Assembly (NCBI GenBank): GCA_009746045.1
Contig: RPFO01000231.1
Coordinates: 1,363,340 to 1,427,339 of the forward strand
Direction: 5' to 3'
DNA from: Mesostigma viride
Taxonomy: Eukaryota; Streptophyta; Mesostigmatophyceae; Mesostigmatales; Mesostigmataceae
DNA: 64,000 nt
The notes below the pieces were generated by a model. It had not been told where the DNA came from. It worked only from the letters and a program-made list of their open reading frames with translations, and did not search any database. The position numbers and the translations under genes are program-made. Below, in pieces: positions 49,001 through 61,000 of the stretch (position 1 is the first letter of the stretch; each line of letters opens with the position of its first letter).

Positions 49001-52000
49001 CCATGAGCATCGGCGGCCGGGATGTGGCCTGCCTTTTGTATGTGCTCCACTCATTGTTTTAATAAAGAGTCTGGTTACCCTGGAGTTCCACGGTTAATAG
49101 AATCGTGGTTCTCTGAACATAGTTTCTTTATAGTGAGATGGAAGGGTAGCCGCTATAGCTAGGTTATTGGGTTCACGTGACATACCTTTTGAGGCCGGTG
49201 CGGCCTGATCCGGATCAGTCGTGGCCAAAGCTTTGGCCAGTTTTTCTTGGCCAGGTGGCAGGAGCTACGTTGAGATATAAACCTGCCACTGTCTAGGTTT
49301 CTTGGCTCATGGCGTAGTGATTAACTAGATCTAGATTCTTTCTCTCACGCAATATGTGACCTAATAGCCCCGGCAGCCTTACGTAAGCTGCCGGCAATTA
49401 GAACGCCACATTGCGTCATTTGTTCAGACGCAACATTTGCGTGGCGAAAAAATGCCGTCCGGGCCAAGGCCGCATGACACGCAAAAAAGGACAAAAACAA
49501 ACCCACCTAGCTAAGGTCGGCCTCTTTTCTTTTCCCGCCCACCCTCCCTGCGTGTTTGGGGGTAAGGCTAGCCTTTGCCAAGCAATAAGTGTTCCCATGA
49601 GCATCGGCGGCCGGGATGTGGCCTGCCTTTTGTATGTGCTCCACTCATTGTTTTAATAAAGAGTCTGGTTACCCTGGAGTTCCACGGTTAATAGAATAAA
49701 TATAATGGTTACCAGAGCAATAGGTAGCACCACGTACAGCTGTTGAAGCCCACCAGCCTAAAGTGATGCTGCAATAATGCAAGGAGCTGTACAGTGCTGC
49801 ATTTACTATTGTTGCTAATTATAGTGTTTTCGTGCTGAACACCTCCAATAACCCTGCCATGAGCAGGTCCTGGAGTACTATACACACACCACCCATATGG
49901 TGTCCATGTGCAGGACCATACATCAGAGCAGCGGATGACATGGGGTCCCATCCTCCCACCTTCCACTAAACTGTGGTCCTGTACGTACCGTGTGCTCTTT
50001 TGTCACTGCCCGGCAGGAATTTGGGTGCCAACCAGCTGTCTGGCACGATTCCACTGGAGCTGGTGTCTCTATCCAGCCTGGCCGGCCTGTAAGGGTCCTG
50101 TCAACCCCAATCCTGTTTGCAATCAGTTTGATTTTGCATGACGTCATAAAATGCTTGCGATGGTTGCTGCATGATATCCATGACCATTTTTCTCTGGAGC
50201 CATGAACGTGCGATGGCTGCCAGTTCGTGCTTGAAATGAATTGTTAACCAGAACAACAGGTAGCACCACGTTGTCAAGCTGGAAAAGCCCAGCAGCCTAA
50301 ACTAACCTGCTGCGTCTACTGTTTTTGCTAATTTAGTGTTCTTTTGCTTAACACCTCCAATAGAACCAACACTGCCATGAACAGGGTCCTGGTGCACTAT
50401 ACACACACCGCCCATATCTTGTCCATGTGCAGGACCATACATCAGAGCAGGGGATGACATAGGGTCCCATCCTCCCACCTCCTACTGATCTGTTGGTCCT
50501 GTACATACTGTGTGCTCTTTTGTCACTGCCCGGCAGGATCCTGGGTACCAACCAGCTGTCTGGCACGATTCCACCGGAGCTGGGTGATCTGTCCAGTCTG
50601 ACCGGCCTGTAAGGGTCCTGTCAACCCCAAACGTGTTTGCAATCAGTTTGATTTTATATGATGTCATCAAGTGCTTGCGATGGTTGCTGCATGATATCAA
50701 TGACCATTTTTCTTTGGAGTGATGAACGTGCAATTGTTGTTGCAGTTCTCGCTTAATTTAAATATAATGGTTACCAGAACAATAGGTAGCACCACGTACA
50801 GCTGTTGAAGCCCACCAGCCTAACGTGATGCTGCAATAACGCAAGGAGCTGTACAGTGCTGCATTTACTATTGTTGCTAATTATAGTGTTTTTGTGCTGA
50901 ATACCTCCAATAATACTGACACTGCCATGAGCAGTTCCTGGTGCACTGTACACACACCACCCATATGGTGTCCGTGTGCAGGATCATACATCAGAGCAGG
51001 CGATGACATGGGGTCCCATCCTCCTTCTCTGAGAAGTCTGTGGTCCTGCTCGTATCGTGTGCTCTTTTGTCACTGCCCGGCAGGAACTTGGGTGCCAACC
51101 AGCTGTCTGGCACGATTCCACTGGAGCTGGTGTCTCTATCTAGCCTGGCTGGCCTGTAAGGGTCCTGTCAACCCCAATCCTGTTTGCAATCAGTCTGATT
51201 TTGTATGACGTCATAAAATGCTTGCGATGGTTGCTGCATGATATCGATGACCATTTTTCTCTGGACCCATGAACGTGCGATGGCTGCCAGTTCGTGCTTG
51301 AAATGAAATGTTAACCAGAACAACAGGTAGCACCACGTTGTCAAGCTGGAAAAGCCCAGCAGCCTAAACTAACCTGCTGCGTCTACTGTTTTTGCTATTT
51401 AGTGTTCTTTTGCTTAACACCTCCAATAGAACCAACACTGGCATGAGCAGGTCCTGAAGCACTATACACACACCGCCCATATCTCGTCCATGTGCAGGAC
51501 CATACATCAGAGCAGGCGATGACATAGGGTCCCATCCTCCCACCTCCTACTGATCTGTTGGTCCTGCTCGTATCGTGTGCTCTTTTGTCACTGCCCGGCA
51601 GGGGCCTGGGCGCCAACCAGCTGTCTGGCACGATTCCACCGGAGCTGGGGGATCTATCCAGTCTGGCCGGCCTGTAAGGGTCCTGTCAACCCCAAACGTG
51701 TTTGCAATCAGTTTGATTTTATATGATGTCATCAAGTGTTTGCGATGGTTGCTGCATGATATCAATGACCATTTTTCTTTGGAGTGATGAACGTGCAATT
51801 GTTGTTGCAGTTCTCGCTTAATATAATGGTTACCAGAGCGATAGGTAGCACCACGTACAGCTGTTGAAGCCCACCAGCCTAAAGTGATGCTGCAATAACG
51901 CAAGGAGCTGTACAGTGCTGCGTTGATGATGTCGCTAATGATAGCGTTTTTGTGCTGAACACCTCCAACAACCCCGGCCCACTGTCATCAGCGGGGTCCT

Positions 52001-55000
52001 GGTGCACTATACACACACCACCCATATGGTGCCCATGTGCAGGACGATACATCAGAGCAGGGGATGACATAGGGTCCCATCCTCTCACCTCCTACTGATC
52101 TGTTGGTTCTGTACATACTGTGTGCTCTTTTGTCACTGCCTCACAGCAACCTGGGCACCAACCAGCTGTCTGGCACGATTCCACCGGAGCTGGTTTCTCT
52201 ATCCAGTCTGGCCGGCCTGTAAGGGTCCTGTTAACCCCAATCCTGTTTGCAATCAGTTTGATTTTGCATGACGTCATAAAATGCTTGCGATGGTTGCTGC
52301 ATGATATCGATGACCATTTTTCTCTGGACCCATGAACATGCAATATCTGCTCTAGTTTGTGCTTGAAATAAAATGGTAACTAGTACAATAGGCAGCACCA
52401 CGTTGTCAAGCTGTAATAGCCCAGCAGCCTAAACTGACCTGCTGCGTCTACTGTTGCCGCTAATGATAGTGTTTTTGAGCTGAACACATCGAAGAATACC
52501 AGCACTGCCGCGAGCAGGTCCTGGAGCACATATACACACACCGCCCATATCTCGTCCGTGTGCAGGATCATACATCAGAGCAGCGGATGACATAGGGTTC
52601 CATCCTCCCGTCACTGAGAAGTCTGTGGTCCTGCTCGTATCGTGTGCTCTTTTGTCACTGCCCGGCAGGAACTTGGATACCAACCAGCTGTCTGGCACGA
52701 TTCCACCGGAGCTGGGGGATCTATCCAGTCTGGCCGGCCTGTAAGGGTCCTGTCAGCCCCAATCCTGTTTGCAATCAGTTTTTCTGTTCTATGTCATCAT
52801 CAAGTGCTTGCGATGGTTGCTGCATGAAATCGATGACCGCTGTTCTCTGGAACGATGAACGAACCATGGGTGCTGCAGTTTGTGCTTGAAATTAAGTTCT
52901 AACCAGAGCAATAGATACAAGCATGTTCTGAAGCTGTAAGAGCCCGCCAGCCTAAACTGGACCTGCTGCGTCTCATGTTGTTGCTAACTATAGTGTTTTT
53001 GTGCTGAACACCTCCAATAGTACCGGCACTTCCATGAGCAGGTCCTGGAGCACTATACATGTACACACAGCCCATACGATGTCAGTGTAGAGGACTGCAC
53101 ATCAGAGCATTGGACGACACGTAGGGTCCCATCCTGCCATCTCTGAGTAATCTGTGGTCCTGCACATGCCGTGTGCACTTTTGTCACTGCCCGGCAGGAA
53201 CCTGGATACCAACCAGCTGTCTGGCACGATTCCACCGGAGCTGGGGTCTCTATCCAGCCTGGCCGGCCTGTAAGGATCCTGTCAACCCCAATCCTGTTTG
53301 CGATTAGCTTTTATATAATCGGACGTCATCAAATGCTTGCAAAGGCTGCTGCATGAAATCAATTACCATTTTTCTTAGGAATTATAAACATGCCATTGCT
53401 GCTCTACTGTTTTGTGCTTGAAATTGGTTTTCTTTTAATATAGTTCGATTTAACACATGCGGGAAAGATAGGCCGCTCTGCCTTGGCCTGCACGTGGAAG
53501 GCTGTCTGCGACATGGGCTGAGTATAATTCGATCTGTACAAAGTGTTTCATGCTCGCCTGAATCTTCTTTTTATGACCCGGTTGTCTATAAGGGTCGGTG
53601 GCTGTTACTTGTCCGAGAAAATTAATTGTAGGTTTTATACGACTTGCTTGCAAAGATTTGTATTTGGATGCACCGGCTGAGATTAGCTAGGGACCTGTAG
53701 GGTCGGCTGGTTGTTTAGCGAATCTTTGACTGATTTGGTGTTTTAGTGAGTCGTGATTAATTATTGTATAGTGGACTCGGACCGGCCCAAGGGATCGATG
53801 GGCGAGTTTTATGTAATTGTCAGTTTTGAGAATCTTGTATGACTACCTGTACGGTTAACGCAGTAACCTGGGGGTGCGTGGCCACCTTATTTGTAGTGGC
53901 GTTTTCAGCACTGTTCAGGCCGGCGCGTGACAGATGCTTGTGTTAATTAATTTAGGATTATGTCAGCTTGTGTGTCGGCGAACCATGCCTTAAGCAAGCT
54001 AGGCCGGCAATATTTCTTTTCCCTCCCTCCCACCCTGGAGGCTTCTTGCTTCCGCATGCGCATTGAGAAACCTTAAGGCCACTGGCAACTGCTGCATTTG
54101 TGGCAGGGCTCCACTTATGGTAAAAACTAACCAGAGCGACAGGCAGCACCGTGTTGTCAAGCTGTAAGAGCCCACCAGCCTCAACTGGACCTGCTGCGTC
54201 CACTGATGCGCGTGTTATATTGTTTTCGTGCTGAACAACTCCAATAATAGCGGCACTGCCATGAGCAGGGTCCTGGAGCACATATATGCAGCGCCCATAT
54301 CCTTTTCATGTGCAGGACCGTACACCAGAGCAGCAGAAGACATAGGGTGCCAATGATCCTCCTGTCTCTGAGTAATCTGTGGCCCTGCACATACTGTGTG
54401 CACTTTTTGTCACTGCCTGTCAGGGTCCTGGATTCCAACCAGCTGTCTGGCACGATCCCACAGGAGCTGGGGTCTCTATCTAGTCTGGCCGGCCTGTAAG
54501 GATCCTGTCAACCCCAATCCTGTTTGCAATCAGTTTTTCTTGTTATGTGACGGCATCAAGTGCTTGCGATGGTCGCTGCATGATATCCATGACCATTTTT
54601 CTCTGAAATCATGAACGTGAAAATGCTGCTCTAGTTTGTTCTTGAAATTTAATCTTAACCAGAACAATAGATAGCACAATTTTGTCAAGCTGTAATAGCC
54701 CACCAGCCTCAACGGGACTTGCTGCGTTTACTGTTGTCGCTTATGATGGTGTTTCTGAGGTGAACCCCAATAATACCGGCACTGCCATGAGCACGTCCTG
54801 GAGCACATGCACACACCTCCCGAATGATGTCCGTGTGCAGGACCATACATCAGAGCACGGGACGACATAGTGTCCCCTCCTCCCATCCCTGAGAATCTCT
54901 GTGGTCCTGCACATGCCGTGCGCACTTTTGTCACTGCGCTGCAGGAACTTGGATACCAACCAGCTGTCTGGCACGATCCCACCGGAGCTGGGGTCTCTGT

Positions 55001-58000
55001 CCAGTCTGGCCGACCTGTAAGGGTCCTGTCAACCCCAATTCTGTTTGCAATCAGTTAATTTTATACTACCTCCGGGCCATTAAAATATCTACGAGGGTGG
55101 GCCATTAAAATATCTACATATTGGACACTGTGTATGAGGAACTACCACGGTAATTTATATGGGAATTTTTCAAAGCCCTTCCATGTCCTCATACCTAGAG
55201 ATGTATAGCAAAGACCTATGAAAAAAAATCTGGGTTTGGACTCTGAAGTTAGAGGCACCACAAAAAGACACCTAGGGGGGTCACCTGGCCCTTGGCTAAT
55301 TTTGGCACACATGCCCGCGTTAAATTAGTGCAAATGAGAGATAGGAACCACGTATGGGATTTGACATCACATCCATGCTGGTGGCACACTTGGGTATGAG
55401 CCCACCAATTTGGGGCCCAATCGCAAAGCGTTTGGGCACATAAAACTGCCATGGTGCACATGGGTATTTTTCAGGGACATTTCAGTTACATTTTTTATTC
55501 ACACTTTCAGTTACATGCAGGCTTATAACTTCTTTAAATGAACAGGTCTTTGAGAGCCCTCTTATTGCAGCATCCCCAGACTTGTGTACAAGAGAGTGGC
55601 ACCTCTAAAGCCACAGTTAGGGATCATTAACCCATGACTGGCGTAAATAATGCCTACAAAATCATCAGAAAAAAGGACCTTCCCATGCCCTACAAACTTG
55701 AAAATCTGTGCAATACATTCCTTAAATGGCAATGGGAGAGGCTGCCACACTCAAAATTGGTGTAATACAATGTAGAGAGTCTAAATCCCAGCACCCAGCA
55801 TGTGGGCCTGCAGTTTACTAGGAGAGAGTATGCACGCATGGGCATGCCCATTTCATGCCACCAAACATCAACCATACCACCTGTGACAAGCGTATGGTTC
55901 AAAAAACTGGGCAAAACCACTTCAACCTTAAAGTGGCGGCATATCATTACTAATGACAATTAAACCGGTGCTGAAGGCTGCAAAACCAGTGCTAAAGAAG
56001 CACGCTTGGCATGTAAATGAATGCAAACTGTCCTATTGCAAGGCCTTTAGTCACCTTATACTACGCTAGTGCCGCTTTCTTGCACCCCATTAGAACCTTG
56101 CATCTGCCTTTATAGTGGTATAAAGCAGTGGTGTTGCACACTATAGTAATTGCTTGTGTAAATGCTGCCTAGCCAATACTAAGAAACCCATCCAACGTTT
56201 TTACCTTCACATGCTGAGAATTTACCTATGGGAAAGTGGGCAGAGGCAAGAGGAAAAGAGTACTAACTTGCTAGAGCCCTAGGCTGCCTTGCTGGCATCT
56301 TGCCAACAGCATTCTTAAAAAGGGCTATCTGGTTGCTAAAATTGCATGCATTCTCACACGAACCAGAAAATACTGACAAATTTACTGCAGCATTTTTACA
56401 AAACAATTGCTCATTTTCTAACGTGATCCAGGACACTATACTTCCAGCACCTGTTCATCCATCAGAACTCCACACCTTTTCCACTTTTTGCAGTGTTGCC
56501 AAAGGTTAGTAAGATAACCGCATGTCATTCTCCCCTTTCTTGGCGCTGTCTACCATGTTTGAGAAGCGCATACCTTTCAGCGATGTGCCGTTTAGGAAGC
56601 CGGCCAGCGTCCGCAGTTTCCGCTGCCATTTTCACACGAAATATCTGCACTGTCGCGTTGGAATCGTTTTATAGTTGCGAAATAACGAGAATACCGATCC
56701 CACGCACCGGCAGCTGCGTTTCTAGCTCAACCATGGCATCGTATGCCTGTCCGCTGAGGTCCCAGCAGCTCTCGGGCTCGCAGCAGCGACCTTGCACTAT
56801 CTGACCACCGACTTACTCCTCCGCAGGCAGCCATTTCCCGCCCAGTAAGTTAAAATGCATTGCTAAGGAAAACCCATATCGTAGAACATCGTATTACGCA
56901 ATGAAAACTGCGGAATAAAATATGACGCTCAGCAGGCCGCTGCTGCGAAAATCAAGCAAGTACTCAGGTATAACCAACCATTAAAAAAAGAACCGCTGCG
57001 CCCCCCCAAACCAGACCAGTTTTCAGGCGCGAACATGTTTCATCATAAACAAGTATTCTACTAACTCAGCATCGCGTTTAACGCTGGCAAGCATGAACTC
57101 CATAGCCAGCCCATAGCCAAATTCGCTTTCTTATGGCCGAACCGCATTCCTCGTCATTTTCGTGAATTTCCTGGTCTGACCGACCTACCCGAGCATCCGA
57201 GATCCGGTACGACCTACTTGTACCAACCGAATCATCTGGACGGACAAAATCCTCCGATTTCTCATTTGCGTTAATTTACCACAGACACCCCTAAAACACA
57301 TTTTTTTGCCACGAGTTTTCTGAGGTACTTTTCAAGGTACTCCCAATGTCTAATGCTGGCAGCCCTTGGGCCAAAAAAACTACTTTTCCTACCCTTTAAG
57401 AATATCTAGTTTGTTGGGCCACCCATTTCCTATTTTTTCCACAGTTTCTGTTTGCCCACTATACAAATTTTGAAATTTTGGCAAAAAATGGCATTGTAGA
57501 TATTTTAATGGCCCGGAGGTAGTATGACATTATCAGATGCTTGCTAAGGTTTCCGCTGCATGATATTGATGACCATTTTTCTCTCGAACAATTAACCTAC
57601 CGATGCTGCTCTAGTTTGTACTTGAATGAAATGTTAACCAGAACGATAGGTAGCACTTTGTTGTCCAGCCGAAGAAGCCCACCAGCCTAAACTGGGCCTG
57701 CAGTAATGCAACGAGCTGACAGTGCTGCATTTACTGCTGCCGCTTAAGTGTTTTTGTGCTAAACACCTCTAATAATACTGAAACTGCCATGAGCAGGTCC
57801 TGGAGCACTACACACACACCGCCCATATCCCGTCCGTGTGCAGGACCATACATCAGAGCAGCGGATGACATAGGGTCCCATCCTCCCACCTCCTACTGAT
57901 CTGTTGGTCCTGTACATACTGTGTGCTCTTTTGTCATTGCCCGGCAGGAACTTGGGTACCAACCAGCTGTCTGGCTCGATCCCACCGGAGCTGGGGTCTC

Positions 58001-61000
58001 TATCCAGTCTGGCCGGCCTGTAAGGATCCTGTCAACCCCAATCCTGTTTGCAATCAGTTTTTCTTGTTATATGACGGCATCAAGCGCTTGGGATGGTCGC
58101 TGCATGATATCCATGACCATTTTTCCCTGGAACAATGAACGTGCAATGGCTGCTCTAGTTTGTGCTTGAAATGAAATGTTAACCAAAACAATAGGCAGCA
58201 CCACGTTGTCCAGCTGCAGAAGCCCACCAGCCTGATCTGGGCCTGCAATAATTCAACGAGCTGACAGTGCTGCGTTTACTGTTGCCGCTAGGTATTGTGT
58301 TTTTGTGCTGAACACCTCTAATAATACCAGCACTCTGTGCCATCAGCAGGTCCTGGTGCGCATACACATTGAGCGCCCACATCCTGTCCATGTGCAGGAG
58401 CATACATCAGAGCAGGGGATGACATAAGGTTCCATCCTCCCATCCCTGAGTAATCGGTGGTCCTACTCATGTACTGTGTGCACTTTTGTCATTGCTCGGC
58501 AGGAACCTGGGTACCAACCAGCTGTCTGGCTCGATCCCACGGGAGCTGGGGTCTCTATCCAGTCTGGCAGGCCTGTAAGGGTCCTGTCAACCCCATACCT
58601 AATTGCAACGACTTTTTTTGTGTATGAGATCATGAAATGCTTGCGATAGTTGCTGCATGATATCGATGACCATTTTTCTCTCCAACCATGAATGTGCAAT
58701 GGCTGCTCTAGTTTGTTGTTGAAATGAAATGGTAACCAGAACAGTAGGCAGCACCATGTTGTCCAGCTGGAAATGCCCAGCAGCCTAAACTAACCTGCTG
58801 CGTGTACATTTGTCGCTTCTTGGACTGTTTTTGTTCTGAACACCTCCATGCATACCAGTACTGCCATGAGCAGTGTCCTGGTCACTGCACTTTACACACA
58901 CCGCCCATAACCTGTCCATGTGCAGGGCCATACATCAGAGCAGCGGATGACATAGGGTCCCATGCTCCCACCTCCTACTGATCCTGTACATACTGTGTGC
59001 TCTTTTGTCACTGCCCCGCAGCAACCTGGATACCAACCAGCTGTCTGGCACGATCCCACCGGAGCTGGGGTCTCTATCCAATCTGGCTGGCCTGTAAGGG
59101 CCCTGTCAACCCCAATCCTGTTTGCAAACAGTTTGATTTTATATGACGTCATCAAATGCTTGCGAAGGTTGCTGCACGATATCTGTGACCATTTTTCCCT
59201 GGAACCATGAACGTGCAATGGCTGCTCTTGTTTGTTTTTGAAAAAAAATGGTATCCTGCGCAGGATGTGCGTCAACTTAGTGTCGACGCACAAAAAGTAA
59301 TAGCTTTCAGCTGTTACTACCAGAACAATAGCTAGCACCAGGTTATCCAACTGTAGAAGCCCACCAGCCTAAACTGGACCTGCAATAATTCAACGAGCTG
59401 ACAGTGCTGCGTTTACTGTTGCCGCTATTCAATTGTTTTCGTCCTGAACACCTCCATGCTTACCAGCACTGCCATGAGCAGGTCCTGCAGCACATATAGA
59501 CACCGCACACATCCTGTCCATGTGCAGGAGCATACATTAGAACGATGACATAGGGTCCCATCCTCCCGTCTCTAATAATGTCTGTGGTCCTGCACAAACC
59601 GTGTGCACTCTTGTCATTCCCTGCAGGAACCTGGATACCAACCAGCTGTCTGGCACGATCCCACGGGAGCTGGGGTCTCTATCCAGCCTGGCTGGCCTGT
59701 AAGGGCCCTGTCAATCCCAATCCTGTTTGCAATCAGTTTGATTTTATATGATGTCATCAAATGCTTGCGATGGTTGCCGCATGACAACGATGACCATTTT
59801 TCTCTGGAACCATAAACATGCAATGGCTGCTCTAGTTTGTGCTTGAAATGAAATGTTAACCAAAACAGGAGGCAGCGCCATGTTGTCCAGCTGGAAAAGC
59901 CCAACAGCCTCATCTGGACCTGCAATAATTCAACGAGCTGCATGGCTGCGTTTACTGTTGCCGCTAAGTATAGTGTTTTCGTCCTGAACACCTCCATCCA
60001 TACCAGCACTGCCATGAGCAGGTCCTGGAGCATATACACATTGAGCGCCCATATCCTGTCCGTGTGCAGGACCATACATCAGAGCAAAGGATGGCATAGG
60101 GTCCCATCCTCCCCTCTCTGAGTAATCTGTCGTAACATACCGCGGTTTGTGCCTTTTTCACTTCCCGGCAGGAACCTGGATACTAACCAGCTATCTGGCA
60201 CGATCCCACGGGAGCTGGGGTCTCTATCCAGTCTGGCAGACCTGTAAGGGTTCAGTCTAGCCCAAGCCTGTTTGCAATCAGTTTTTTTTTTAACGATGTC
60301 ATCAAGTCCTTGCGATGGTTGCTGCATGATATCGATGACCTTTTTTCCCTGGAACAATGAACGTGCAATGGCTGCTCTATTTGGTGCTTTAAATATATTG
60401 GTAACCAGAGCGGTAGGCAGCATCACGTTGTCCAGCTGTAGAAGCCCACCAGCCTAAACGGGCTGCAATAATTCAACGAGCTGACAGTGCTGCGTTTACT
60501 GTTGCCGCTATGTATTGTGTTTTTGTGCTGAACACCTCTAATAATACCAGCACTCTGTGCCATAAGCAGGTCCTGGTGCGCATACACATTGAGCGCCGAT
60601 ATCCTGTCCATGTGCAGGAGCATACATCAGAGCAGGGGATGACATAAGGTTCCATCCTCCCGTCCCTGAGTAATCGGTGGTCCTGCTCATACTGTGTGCA
60701 CTCTTTGTCACTGCCCCGCAGGAACTTGGGTACCAACCAGCTGTCTGGCTCGATCCCACGGGAGCTGGGGTCTCTATCCAGTCTGGCAGACCTGTAAGGG
60801 CCCTGTCAGCTCCAATCTTGTTTGCAATCAGTTAAATTTTATATGACGTCATCAAATGCTTGCGATAATTGCCGCATTGCCTTATCCGGCGGAGCCCATT
60901 TTCGGAAGAACCAAAGGTTCGAAGAAAGGGCGAAGCCAATTTAGTTGGAGAGGTGCGTGAGAAGGGGGATGCACGATTAGCGTTACCATTGGACGAAACT

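Larger units (their letters stand above)
44198..49697 (+). mobile_element. PAT/kangaroo-like (DIRS-order) tyrosine-recombinase retrotransposon, 5500 bp, looks whole
   Basis: The layout is A1 (44,198-44,629), coding region, B1 (48,966-49,103), A2 (49,104-49,534), a 25-bp spacer, B2 (49,560-49,697). This is the split direct repeat arrangement of PAT-type elements, with relatives such as kangaroo of Volvox. A1 and A2 differ at about two positions, so the insertion is very recent. I see no obvious break. The element lies in an LRR intron. The flanks CTTAATTT and AAATATAATGG join to the sequence seen uninterrupted at about 31,335, 43,120 and 50,752, with no target duplication, as expected for recombinase-mediated integration. 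Confidence 0.9.

Noticed and set aside
55249-56804. Short frames inside the TA-flanked transposon as a transposase gene
   Set aside because: All are about 100 codons or fewer, on both strands, without recognisable DDE/D motifs.
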